From assembly GCA_030038475.1 (NCBI GenBank), contig JASHOU010000057.1:30906-94905 (forward strand): a stretch of DNA of 64,000 nucleotides. The letters are read 5' to 3'. The first letter of the stretch is position 1. Each line of letters opens with the position of its first letter. The position numbers were made by a program, and so were the translations under genes. The notes under the pieces are model-generated. The model was given only the letters and a program-made list of their open reading frames with translations, did no database searches and was not told where the DNA came from. Shown in pieces: positions 25,653-38,127 of this stretch. Origin of the DNA: Terriglobales bacterium. Lineage in GTDB: Bacteria > Acidobacteriota > Terriglobia > Terriglobales > Acidobacteriaceae.

Positions 25653-26713
25653 CTCCGGCCTCCGAAAATGTTCATTACATGGCTAACTGGACTCTCCGCG
25701 GGTCGGGCGACGGGGTTGACGGCTTTGGCGGACCACACCGTCTCGGGCCGGCTCTGCAGTAAAAGAATTTTTCCGTTCCGGTCGATGGCCCATTCAATAT
25801 CCTGCGGGCGCCCGTAATGGCGCTCGACTTTACGGCCGATGTCCCGAAGCGCCGCTAATTCATCGTCGCTAACGCTCGGCACACGGCGCATCTCGTCGGG
25901 TGTTTCAACCTCATCAACGCCACCACTTGGCGCGGGCAGATGCTGGACGTGCTTGTCGGAGATGTCGCGTACGGAAATCTCGCCGGTGATCTTGGCAATG
26001 ACGAATCGGTCGGGCGTCACCTCGCCGCTGACTACCGCCGATCCCAGTCCCCAAGTCGCCTCGATTGTGATCACCGACCGGTCGCCGGTTAGCGGGCTGC
26101 GCGTGAACATCACTCCCGCGGTGCGGGCATCGACCATCTGTTGCACAACCACGGCCATTGCCACTCCATCTTCGCGCATCCTGTGTTTGCGACGATAGGC
26201 GATGGAGGCGACGGAGTAGAGACTTGCCCAGCACGAGCGCACATATTTCAACGTTGCTTCCGCGCCCATAACCCACAAATAGGTGTCCTGCAGGCCGGCG
26301 AAGCTGGCATCCTCCGCATCCTCGGTGGTTGCCGAGGAGCGCACGGCCAGCGGCCAATCCAGTCGATCGCCGCAAAGCTCGGCATGCGCCCCGAGAATTT
26401 CCGATTGCAGATCCTGCGGCAGCGCCACATTTTCGAAGCGCGCGCGCACACGCTCAGAAAGAGCGGTAATGGCGTCGAGTTCATCTTCGTCCGTTTGATT
26501 CTGGCACAGCGACTCGACACGCGAACGGATCGTCTTTTCTATTTCGAGCATGGCGAGGAAGCGTTCGAAGGCGCCAGTGCGCACCACGAACCCCGGCGGC
26601 ACGGCGATTCCAGCGCGCGTGAGTTCGCCCAAAGACCCGCCTTTGCCGCCGACCGCGAAACGATCCGCCAGCGTGATATCGGCGAGCGAGCTGAGGTTTT
26701 GCGATGAGCGCAT
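25649..26713 (-). CDS. ATP-binding subunit of a split PEP-synthase-like dikinase (phenylphosphate synthase beta / HpeI-type)
   Basis: PPDK_N/PEP synthase ATP-grasp domain alone: VGGKGGSLGELTRAGIAVPP near the start, AVRSSATTEDAEDASFAGLQ, and the C-terminal DIEWAIDRNGKILLLQSRPE. About 354 residues (~39 kDa), the size of the small ATP-binding subunit of Thauera phenylphosphate synthase. The partner with the phosphohistidine domain is the next gene upstream. Expected role: transfer phosphate from ATP to the histidine of the partner, releasing AMP and Pi. Start set at the ATG MRSSQN; a TTG six codons earlier is possible. Overlaps the biotin carrier gene by 4 bp. A kinase of this build (HpeHI, AcvAB) phosphorylates acetovanillone and 4-hydroxyacetophenone. 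Confidence 0.85.
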   Translation of the reverse strand: MRSSQNLSSLADITLADRFAVGGKGGSLGELTRAGIAVPPGFVVRTGAFERFLAMLEIEKTIRSRVESLCQNQTDEDELDAITALSERVRARFENVALPQDLQSEILGAHAELCGDRLDWPLAVRSSATTEDAEDASFAGLQDTYLWVMGAEATLKYVRSCWASLYSVASIAYRRKHRMREDGVAMAVVVQQMVDARTAGVMFTRSPLTGDRSVITIEATWGLGSAVVSGEVTPDRFVIAKITGEISVRDISDKHVQHLPAPSGGVDEVETPDEMRRVPSVSDDELAALRDIGRKVERHYGRPQDIEWAIDRNGKILLLQSRPETVWSAKAVNPVARPAESPVSHVMNIFGGRR

Positions 26714-26777
26714 GGCAATGTGGCGAAGCAAAATGTGTTGAAAGACCTGAAACTTCGAAAAGTAGAGCCAGCCTGTT

Positions 26778-28601
26778 CTACCCGAGAATCGTTACTACAC
26801 CTCGCCCTCCATCCACGCGGACGCGCTGACCGTCTTTAATTTTTTGCGTAGCCGTACCCGTGCCCACCACCGCAGGCAGTCCGAATTCGCGGGCCACGAT
26901 GGCGGCGTGGCTCATCGAGCCTCCAATATCGGAGACGGCCGCTGCGATCTTCTGGAAGATCGGCGCCCAGGTAGGATTGGTGACCTGGCAAACCAATATG
27001 TCTCCCTGGCGCAGGCGACCGATCTCGTCGACCGACTTTACGACTCGCGCCACGCCCTCAGCCACGCCGCGGGAAGCGGCAAATCCCTTGATCTCGTTGG
27101 AGTCCGGCTGATCGCCTGCCGTCAGCCACGCGTCCAGACCCTCGCGGGTAATTCCCCACAGCATGACGATGGCGGGATCGTCGATGATGTCGGGAACCGG
27201 CCCGAGCGCCGGCGCAGTATCGTGCTTTGTCCATTCCGCAATCGCTGCCTTTCGTTCTTCGACAATAGGAGGCCAACGTGACGGGCCACGCGGAGGCGAA
27301 CCGTTGGACCACGACGTCATCAAGTCGACGATCGCTGCTTCCACTTCGAAGTGAGTGAGATGGAAAACGTCCTCCTGATCGGGGAAGAAACCATGCGCGG
27401 AAAGCAGCACGCCGAACTCCCTGATCTTGTTAAAGAACAGGTTTGTATACCAGTGTTCGCAATAGAACTTATGTCCCTCGACGTAGGGGAAAACGCGATG
27501 CGCGAGGCCAATCATCTGATCGTAGGCGGCGCGGTCTTCGTCGGTATTCAGAAGTTCGCGGTAATCTTCGATCAGCTTTTTGCGCTCCGCCATCAGTTTC
27601 TCGATTGGCCTTTCGAGCCGCTGGCCTGCCTTGGCATTGGCGATGTATCCCGGCAGCGCCGCGAACGGCATGGACAGATCGTCGTTCCATGACCGGTGAT
27701 AGTGATAGAAGCCGTCGCCGACGTTGATGTTGAACCAGGGATCGCGCGACACGGCGAGTTCTTTCAACCAAGCCTTGCCGGGATCGCCGAGTTGCTCGAG
27801 AGACTTGATGATTTCGCCTGGAGAGCTACCCTCTCGAATCTTGTCATCGACGCCGAGTTCGATGGCGCGCCTGGCAAGGCGTCTGAGTTCGTCGTCGGGG
27901 CGAAAGATCTCAGCTTGCATGCCCGCGACCATGCGGGCCACCGTCTGGTCGCTGATCTCAGGAAATGCCTTCTTGCAGAAGTCAAAGAAGGTGAGATAGG
28001 CGCCATAGCCGAGCAGGAGAAATTCGAAATGGTACTGCCACATCCGGTAATAACCTTCGAGCGTTTTCTGATAAATATCGAGCAGGTAATGGTTGGAGGC
28101 GACACCGCGGCCTGCATAAACATGCTCCAGCGGCTCCAACTCCGGGATTTCAACTTTCGGCAGCCTTTGCGCATCCCGGATCAGCGCCATCATTTTGTCT
28201 TTCCAGTGGGCGAAGAGCCGCTCCCAGTTGCCATAGTAATAAAAAGCGCGCTGCTTGAATTCTTCGGTGCGGCGCGCGATCTCAGCCGGATCGGTCACCC
28301 CGTTTCCGCCGATGTAGATGCGGCCGTTGATGATTCGGTAATCGATACCGAGCGTTGTGGGCAGGCAATGCACTCGCGTGTTGGCTGCGCCCAGGGCACA
28401 ATACGCAGCCTCGGCGGTGATGGTGTCGAAGAGGCACATCGGTGCCGGGAAGTGCATGGAGTTGTAGAACCAGAAGCGTTCGTCGTCTTCCGCGGTGAAC
28501 TGCATGTAGTAGGGATAAGCCGCCTGTGCTCGTTCGGTTCCTGCGATTACTTCAAGCGAGCTCGGAAGCGGAAACCGCCTGGCTTTGACCGTTGTGCTCA
28601 T
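26778..28601 (-). CDS. Phosphohistidine subunit of a split PEP-synthase-like dikinase (phenylphosphate synthase alpha / HpeH-type)
   Basis: 607 residues (~68 kDa). The C-terminal ~90 residues are the swivelling PEP-utilisers domain with the phosphohistidine in GGSMSHAAIVAREFGLPAVV; the N-terminal ~500 residues are the helical substrate-side region found in phenylphosphate synthase and related enzymes. The PEP-binding TIM barrel of true PEP synthase or PPDK is missing, so PEP is not the product; an alcohol or phenol is the likely phosphate acceptor. The 70-kDa/40-kDa split equals that of Thauera phenylphosphate synthase and of the HpeHI kinase. It lies 64 bp upstream of the ATP-grasp subunit and ~130 bp downstream of the CoA ligase. 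Confidence 0.85.
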   Translation of the reverse strand: MSTTVKARRFPLPSSLEVIAGTERAQAAYPYYMQFTAEDDERFWFYNSMHFPAPMCLFDTITAEAAYCALGAANTRVHCLPTTLGIDYRIINGRIYIGGNGVTDPAEIARRTEEFKQRAFYYYGNWERLFAHWKDKMMALIRDAQRLPKVEIPELEPLEHVYAGRGVASNHYLLDIYQKTLEGYYRMWQYHFEFLLLGYGAYLTFFDFCKKAFPEISDQTVARMVAGMQAEIFRPDDELRRLARRAIELGVDDKIREGSSPGEIIKSLEQLGDPGKAWLKELAVSRDPWFNINVGDGFYHYHRSWNDDLSMPFAALPGYIANAKAGQRLERPIEKLMAERKKLIEDYRELLNTDEDRAAYDQMIGLAHRVFPYVEGHKFYCEHWYTNLFFNKIREFGVLLSAHGFFPDQEDVFHLTHFEVEAAIVDLMTSWSNGSPPRGPSRWPPIVEERKAAIAEWTKHDTAPALGPVPDIIDDPAIVMLWGITREGLDAWLTAGDQPDSNEIKGFAASRGVAEGVARVVKSVDEIGRLRQGDILVCQVTNPTWAPIFQKIAAAVSDIGGSMSHAAIVAREFGLPAVVGTGTATQKIKDGQRVRVDGGRGVVTILG

Positions 28602-28729
28602 AACATTGTGCTCATTGCGTCCCCCCGCTACTTCCCCCCCGCGCCGACTTAATCTACACCAGTTTGGCCCGGGTGCAGCCGCTATCTTTAAGCGTGATCA
28701 CTTTGCGGCATCATTAGCGTCACGTGGCG

Positions 28730-30655
28730 TCATCTCCTTGTGTCATCACAAGGGATGCGCAATACCCGATCATCCGTTTCCCCAAAAAGCATATCGAGCA
28801 GTTCCGGGCGGTTGCGCTGCAATCCACGGCTGTTTACTGTACCTTTTTCGGTCAACTCCCCAGCTGCGCTTGAAGGCGGAATCTCAACCAACAGGGCGGC
28901 GACAATCCGGTTGGAACTGCCGGTTCCGGTCGAAGCCAACTGCATCAATCGTTCGCGAAAGGTTGCCCGTAATTTCTTGTTTGCGGCGGTCTGTGCGGGT
29001 GTTGCCTCGCAACCGAGGCCGGCGGCCTCGGCGCATGCTTTCCAGTCGGGAAAGATGAGCATCCGCACATCCTCGCGGTCCGCGCCTACGATCACAACTT
29101 CGTTGGCTAGCGGCCGCAGGGCATCGAGCGCGGCCAACCGCAACTTGCCGGCGCTGACGCGCGTGCCCGAAGTCAGCTTGAAGTCTTCACTGATCCGGCC
29201 ATCAAAGCGCAAACCCGCTCTCGGCTGTTCCGGATCGATGAAGCTGAGCAGGTCACCCGAGCGGAAGAAGCCATCCTCATCGAAGGACGATTCCGTGGCC
29301 GACTGGTCGCGCCAGTAACCAGGAGTGACATTCGGGCCACGATACCAAGCCTCAAAGCTGTCATCATGCGGAACCAGTTTCAGATCCATTCCAGCCACTG
29401 GGATACCAACGACTCCCGGGCCGGTAGCGTAGAGGTTGCCGAAAAGAGCGATGGGACTGGTTTCGGTCATGCCGAGGCCGCTGACGGTCAAAATTTTTTG
29501 ACCGGTGGCTTTGATCGTCAGTTGCTCGAGAGCGTTCCAGGTTGAGGGCTGCATCGATGCCGCGGCGTACCAGAGAAACTTGATGCGGCGGAAGAAGTGT
29601 TCGCGAAAGCTGCGATCGGCTTCGAGGTGCGGGATCAACAGTTCAAAACCCTTCGGCACATTGAAGTAAATCGTCGGCGATATCCGGCGCAATAGCTTCA
29701 GACTCTCGCCGAACAGCGCGGGCGTTGGCTTCCCCGGATCGATGTAGAGCGTGCCTCCGTTGTGCAGGACAATACTGAAATTGCTGTTACCACCGGCCGT
29801 GTGATTCCACGGAGCCCAATCCACCATCACCGGTGGCTCATCCGCCAGGATGGGCGCAACTTGCCGCTTCATTTGCGCGTTCGAGCAAAGCATGCCGTGC
29901 GTGTTGATCACTGCCTTAGGCACTCCGGTCGAGCCGGAGGTAAACAAATACTTCGCGACGGTTTCTCTGCCAACGCATGCCGCGGCTGCCATCACGGTAT
30001 TCCGCCGGCTGCCGTCGCCACGCAGCGAGGGAAAACTGATGATGTCCGATGAGGGCGGTAAATTGCGGAGGGCGACAACGGGAATACGACTCCCGGCCAT
30101 GCCGAGCGCCTTTTCGATGGCTTCGCGATAAAGTTCTCCGTCATCCACGACCACCATGCCGGGAGTCAGCAGACGAAAGCTGTGCGACAGCTTGAGATAG
30201 TCGGTGGTTTGAAGCGCATAAGCGGGCGCGATAGGAGCAAATGGAATGCCAACATACACCGCCGCCAGAATGATCAACGCATAGTCGATGCTGTTCGCGG
30301 CCAGTATTGCGATCGGCCGCTCGGGGCCGAGATCGTAGGTGAGCAGACCCTCGGCCAGAGCCAATGCCGCCTCGCGTGCCTCGCGGTAAGAGATGGTCCG
30401 CTCGCCGTCTTTCGTCTGCTCGTTTTTCGTTTGCTCAATGATGAAAGCACGATCCGGCGCCTCCGCGGCCCAGCGGTCCAGCCAATCGCCGATGCGGCGG
30501 TCATAATCCGCCAGCGGTTCGACCGACCGCATCAGGTAACTTCCATCGGCTTGGCGGGTTAGTTCGACGTCGGGAGAGAAAAAACGTACTGGCCGTACGG
30601 GCGCATTCACGAGGGTTACCGGGGTTTCAGTGTACTCAACGTTAAGTGTACTCAA
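28730..30655 (-). CDS. Feruloyl-CoA-synthetase-like acyl-CoA ligase (ANL superfamily)
   Basis: AMP-forming aryl/acyl-CoA ligase, 641 residues. The AMP-binding loop is YLFTSGSTGVPKAVINTHG, and the adenylate motif region reads GMTETSPIALFG. The N-terminal region (ADYDRRIGDWLDRWAAEAPD and AILAANSIDYALIILAA) follows the pattern of the feruloyl-CoA synthetase subgroup rather than benzoate- or fatty-acyl-CoA ligases. The start is TTG at 30655: its TTGA overlaps the TGA stop of the thioesterase gene. Likely substrates are hydroxycinnamates or aroylacetates such as vanilloylacetate; activation of the latter would permit thiolytic cleavage to vanilloyl-CoA. Exact substrate not readable from sequence. 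Confidence 0.85.
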   Translation of the reverse strand: MSTLNVEYTETPVTLVNAPVRPVRFFSPDVELTRQADGSYLMRSVEPLADYDRRIGDWLDRWAAEAPDRAFIIEQTKNEQTKDGERTISYREAREAALALAEGLLTYDLGPERPIAILAANSIDYALIILAAVYVGIPFAPIAPAYALQTTDYLKLSHSFRLLTPGMVVVDDGELYREAIEKALGMAGSRIPVVALRNLPPSSDIISFPSLRGDGSRRNTVMAAAACVGRETVAKYLFTSGSTGVPKAVINTHGMLCSNAQMKRQVAPILADEPPVMVDWAPWNHTAGGNSNFSIVLHNGGTLYIDPGKPTPALFGESLKLLRRISPTIYFNVPKGFELLIPHLEADRSFREHFFRRIKFLWYAAASMQPSTWNALEQLTIKATGQKILTVSGLGMTETSPIALFGNLYATGPGVVGIPVAGMDLKLVPHDDSFEAWYRGPNVTPGYWRDQSATESSFDEDGFFRSGDLLSFIDPEQPRAGLRFDGRISEDFKLTSGTRVSAGKLRLAALDALRPLANEVVIVGADREDVRMLIFPDWKACAEAAGLGCEATPAQTAANKKLRATFRERLMQLASTGTGSSNRIVAALLVEIPPSSAAGELTEKGTVNSRGLQRNRPELLDMLFGETDDRVLRIPCDDTRR

Positions 30656-31077
30656 TGGCCGCCGAATTTGTTTTTCACTTCCTCCGGAATGGCGCGCGTC
30701 TCAAATTTTTCGGCGTCTCCATTGGGATGCGCAACCCAGACGCGCGTCTCGAAGCATTCGATTGCCATTGCCATCCCGTCGCCTTTCATCAACTGGTGGC
30801 GGACAACAAAGCTGCTCTTGCCCCACTTTGACACGGTCGATTCCACCACGACATCGTCGCCAAACCGGGACGGAATCATGAAGCGCGCCTTCATATCTAC
30901 GACGGGAATGCCGGCGATGCCGTAGGTCTTCAACATATCGCGTTTGAAAAGGCCAGCACGTTCAAACAGCGCGCGAGTGCAGGCGTCAAAAAACTCAAAA
31001 TAGCGCGGGAAATAGACGATCCCGGCTGGGTCGCAATCTCCCCATTCGATGCGGATGGTTTGTCGATTCGTGAGCAT
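30652..31077 (-). CDS. 4-Hydroxybenzoyl-CoA-type hotdog thioesterase
   Basis: Hydrolyses aroyl- or acyl-CoA to the free acid. The family motif is clear in RIEWGDCDPAGIVYFPRYFE, with the catalytic Asp in DPAGIVYFPRY. With the start at 31077 (MLTNRQTIRIEW) the protein has 141 residues, the usual length of 4-hydroxybenzoyl-CoA thioesterases; the longer open frame to 31164 adds an unlikely leader. First gene of the operon and fused by a TTGA overlap to the CoA ligase. Expected to release vanillate or 4-hydroxybenzoate from its CoA ester. Confidence 0.88.
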   Translation of the reverse strand: MLTNRQTIRIEWGDCDPAGIVYFPRYFEFFDACTRALFERAGLFKRDMLKTYGIAGIPVVDMKARFMIPSRFGDDVVVESTVSKWGKSSFVVRHQLMKGDGMAMAIECFETRVWVAHPNGDAEKFETRAIPEEVKNKFGGH

Positions 31078-31456
31078 GGAGGCGAATGTGGAATTATAAG
31101 CGTTGACGGGATTGAATCCATGCGAGACCAATTTTCGGTGCTGATCTAAATCAGCGCTCTGCACTCAATCATCTATTCGCTCTCCCCGAAAGAGACGCCA
31201 AACCTTCACGATTTTCCCAATTGGATCAGGAATTACCCAAAGGGCAATGAGAAAGAGCGGTATTAGGGCATACCTCAAAACTTCTATGAACATGTCAATG
31301 AGTCTCGCATCGTCGAAATTAGATTAGTACCGGATTTTCGACTAAACTTTACCGTCTCTTTAGTTTGTTTTAGTTTGTCGAAACTTGGTTGATCAAAACC
31401 TAGACTATCAAAACGACTCACCGAATCCTGAATTCGCCGAAGCATGAGGAGATGAG
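31078..31456. promoter_or_regulatory. Divergent intergenic region of the aromatic operon
   Basis: About 380 bp without a gene, between the thioesterase (leftward) and the esterase (rightward), so it should carry both promoters. Around 31340-31410 there is repeated TTTAGTTTG (31360-31376) facing CGACTAAAC (31339-31347), an imperfect inverted repeat suited to a regulator site, followed by TTGATCAAAAC and CTATCAAAAC. No promoter hexamers could be fixed with confidence. Confidence 0.35.
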
Positions 31457-32182
31457 ATGGCGAGATTCGTCCTCGTACATGGCGCCTTTTGTGGCGCATG
31501 GATCTGGAAGCCGCTAATCGAACGATTGAAGGCAAAAGGCCACTCTGTGGAGGCCCTCGATTTGCCGGGGCTGGGCGAGGACCACACGCCCGTAAGCGAA
31601 ATTAGCCTCGATGCCTGCGCCGCCCGATTGTGTGAAGTGCTGGCATCGCATCCCGATCCGGCCATGGTTGTCGGCCACAGCATGGGCGGAATCATTGCTA
31701 CGCACGGAGCAGCACGCTGTCGCGAGCGGGTTGCGGCGCTCGTGTATGTAGCCGCATTTTTGCCCAAGGACGGCCAGAGTCTTCTTGACTTGACGAACCT
31801 TCCAGAGGGAGCGGGCGATCAGGTGCAGGCAAACATCGTGATCGAGGGAGAACCCCCGGTTGCCGTCATGCCCGTCGCTGCCTCGCGTCAGGCGTTGTAC
31901 GACTGCTGCGCGGAAAACGTTGACGCCTGGGCGATCGAACAACAGCGCCCGCAACCGGTCGGGCCATTCGTTACACCTGTATCCATACCGGCCGGAGCCC
32001 TCGAGGACGTCAACCGGTACTACGTCGTATGCACGCAGGACCGAGCAATCATGCCGGCTTTGCAGCGCCGGATGATCGCCGAGAATCCATGCGCAGAGGT
32101 CGCTGAGCTCAATACAGATCACACACCGCAGTTGTCGATGACCGGGGAACTGGCTGAAGCGCTGCACCGTTTCGCGGTGCGA

Positions 32183-32197
<15 letters not shown>
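31457..32197 (+). CDS. Alpha/beta-hydrolase, carboxylesterase-like
   Basis: 246 residues, complete. N-terminus MARFVLVHGAFCGAWIWKPL with the oxyanion HG, nucleophile in VVGHSMGGII, likely Asp in VCTQDRAIMP and His in LNTDHTPQLSM. This arrangement resembles the methyl-esterase/hydroxynitrile-lyase group of small esterases. A GAGGAG site stands 6 bases before the ATG. Its stop overlaps the 3' end of the opposite-strand hydratase/dehydrogenase gene by 15 bp. Within this locus it could hydrolyse aryl esters or cleave a beta-keto intermediate; neither is shown by sequence. Confidence 0.85.
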
Positions 32198-35929
<3,732 letters not shown>

Positions 35930-36040
35930 AAGGTTACCGGCACGTGCGCATCTGGCCAAATCGATACTTTGGAATAAAATGAGCAAAAGGATTGAGTCCC
36001 GATCCCGCCGCTCTGCGGACGACTTTTGGAGGTGAACGTC

Positions 36041-37537
36041 ATGGCAACCATTGCTTCTCCGGTTGAAATCAATAGTGAGGTCGCAGATTTTCTCAAGCGG
36101 CCAAGAAAGATGTTCATTGGCGGGGCGTGGGTGGAAGCCGCTTCCGGCAAGACATTCGATACCTACAACCCGGCAACTGGAGAAGTGCTGGCCAAGGTGT
36201 GCGAGGGCGATCACGTCGACATTGACCGCGCAGTGAAAGCTGCGCGCAAGGCTTTCGAAGAGGGTCCGTGGCCCGACATGGTGCCGGCTGAGCGCGCCCG
36301 CCTGCTTTGGAAACTTGCCGAGCTGATCGACGAACATAAGGAAGAGCTGGCGGAGTTGGAAACGCTCGACAATGGCAAGCCGCTGCTGTTTTCACGCATC
36401 GTTGACGTGCCAACGGCCGCGGCCAACTTCCGCTACATGTCGGGCTGGGCGACGAAGATTGAAGGCAGCACCATCCCCATTTCCATGCCGCGCGCCAAGT
36501 ATTTCGCTTACACGCTGCGCGAACCGATCGGCGTAGCCGGGCAAATCATTCCATGGAACTTTCCGCTCATCATGGCCTCGCTAAAGCTGGGACCGGCGTT
36601 GGCCGCGGGCTGCACGGTGGTGTTGAAGCCCGCCGAACAAACTCCGCTGACCGCCCTGCGCCTTGGAGAACTAATTCAGGAAGCGGGCTTCCCCGATGGA
36701 GTCGTCAACATCGTGCCCGGCTTTGGAGAAACCGCGGGCGCTGCTCTGGCGGCGCATCCTGACGTCGATAAGGTCGCCTTCACCGGCTCGACCGAAGTGG
36801 GACGCCTGATCGTGACTGCCGCAGCCGGCAATCTGAAAAAAGTGTCGCTCGAACTCGGTGGCAAAAGTCCAAACATCGTTTTTGCCGACGCCGACCTCGA
36901 CTGCGCCATTCCCGGCAGCGCTAACGCCATTTTCTTCAACCAGGGCCAGATTTGCGCCGCCGGCTCGCGCCTGTTCGTGCACAAAAGCATCTTCGACAAA
37001 GTTGTCGCAGGGGTCGCGGAGGCGTCGAAGAAATTCCAGATCGGTCCTGGCATCGATCCCGCCACCACGCTCGGCCCTCTGGTTTCGCAGGAGCAACTCG
37101 AGCGCGTGTGCGGCTATCTTGATTCCGGCATCAAGGACGGCGCGAAGGCTGCGATCGGCGGGCGCAAAATTGCTGGTTCAGGATACTTCGTCGAACCCAC
37201 TGTTCTGGTCGATGTGCGTCCGGAGATGAAAGTGGTGCGCGAAGAAATCTTCGGCCCGGTCGTTACTGCCATTCCGTTTAGCGATCCGAATGAAATTGTG
37301 AAGTCGGCCAACGATACGCACTATGGTTTGGCATCGGCAGTCTGGACGCGCGACGTAAGCACCGCCCACAAAGTGGCCGCCAAGATCCGCGCTGGAACGG
37401 TCTGGGTCAATTGCTATAACATTTTCGACGCCGCGCTTCCTTTCGGCGGCTACCGTCAATCCGGCTGGGGACGCGAATGTGGGCGCGAGGGAATTGAGTT
37501 GTATACCGAAACCAAGGCGGTTTGCGCTCAGTTGTAA
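36041..37537 (+). CDS. NAD(P)-dependent aldehyde dehydrogenase, candidate vanillin dehydrogenase
   Basis: 498 residues, complete. General-base Glu in VSLELGGKSPNIV, nucleophile Cys in FFNQGQICAAGSRLF, and NAD-site segment KPAEQTPLTALRLGE with FTGSTEVGR. It belongs to the ALDH1/betaine-aldehyde-type group with wide substrate range. Start at ATG 36041 behind GGAGGTG. Probably transcribed with the O-demethylase. In this setting oxidation of vanillin or syringaldehyde to the acid is the natural proposal; the sequence alone shows only an aldehyde dehydrogenase. Confidence 0.9.
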   Translation: MATIASPVEINSEVADFLKRPRKMFIGGAWVEAASGKTFDTYNPATGEVLAKVCEGDHVDIDRAVKAARKAFEEGPWPDMVPAERARLLWKLAELIDEHKEELAELETLDNGKPLLFSRIVDVPTAAANFRYMSGWATKIEGSTIPISMPRAKYFAYTLREPIGVAGQIIPWNFPLIMASLKLGPALAAGCTVVLKPAEQTPLTALRLGELIQEAGFPDGVVNIVPGFGETAGAALAAHPDVDKVAFTGSTEVGRLIVTAAAGNLKKVSLELGGKSPNIVFADADLDCAIPGSANAIFFNQGQICAAGSRLFVHKSIFDKVVAGVAEASKKFQIGPGIDPATTLGPLVSQEQLERVCGYLDSGIKDGAKAAIGGRKIAGSGYFVEPTVLVDVRPEMKVVREEIFGPVVTAIPFSDPNEIVKSANDTHYGLASAVWTRDVSTAHKVAAKIRAGTVWVNCYNIFDAALPFGGYRQSGWGRECGREGIELYTETKAVCAQL

Positions 37538-37591
37538 GCCGAGATTGTGGCAAGCTTCGAAGCCTGCAACTTGATGCGGCAGGACGCGGAC

Positions 37592-38092
37592 TCACAAGCC
37601 CCATGACGTTCGCCAGCTGAGCGGCGTGTCGAACCCGGCGAGCGAGGCATAAATGCTCCACTGGCCGTGATGGATCGCCTCGTGTTGCACAAACTCCCAC
37701 GTGAACAGCGCGAAGGTAAAAGGAGTTCCACCCCAATCGATTGGTGCGTCGATGTCGACGTTTTCCAGTGTGGCGAGCAAGTGTCGCTGCCTGTCATCAA
37801 GCGCGGCGAGCAGCGCCTCCCGAGTCAGCGGACCGACATAGTGCTCGTGCTTTCGCGTCCAATCCACTTTTCTCGTCGCCAGCGCGGCATTGTAGACACC
37901 ACGCACACAGATGACGTGCCGCAGTTGCTTGCAAAATGGCGCGAAGCCGTCGCCAATCCGATGGGGTGCGGGCCCAGACTTTCCGGGCGGGTCAGGCGTA
38001 AAGTTCCACTTATCGTCGGGGACCGCGCGCACAAAATCAGCGGTCAAGGCATGGAGCACCTTACTGTACCGTACAAAGTCATCGATCGACAT
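37592..38092 (-). CDS. DinB-family four-helix protein
   Basis: 166 residues. DinB-like proteins are metal-binding four-helix bundles; the His triad here would be in QLRHVICVRG and EFVQHEAIHHGQW. Many act as thiol transferases or have no known function. The N-terminal MSIDDFVRYSKVLHALTADF and the C-terminal SLAGFDTPLSW fit the family. It converges on the aldehyde dehydrogenase and lies 35 bp downstream of the MetE-like gene in the same direction, so it may be in that transcript. Function unknown. Confidence 0.8.
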   Translation of the reverse strand: MSIDDFVRYSKVLHALTADFVRAVPDDKWNFTPDPPGKSGPAPHRIGDGFAPFCKQLRHVICVRGVYNAALATRKVDWTRKHEHYVGPLTREALLAALDDRQRHLLATLENVDIDAPIDWGGTPFTFALFTWEFVQHEAIHHGQWSIYASLAGFDTPLSWRTSWGL

Positions 38093-38127
38093 TGCGTGAT
38101 TTTAGCTGCCAGTTTCACGTCGGGCTG

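Noticed and set aside
26778..28601. Phosphoenolpyruvate synthase assignment
   Set aside because: The PEP-binding TIM barrel is absent and the ATP-grasp part is a separate gene.
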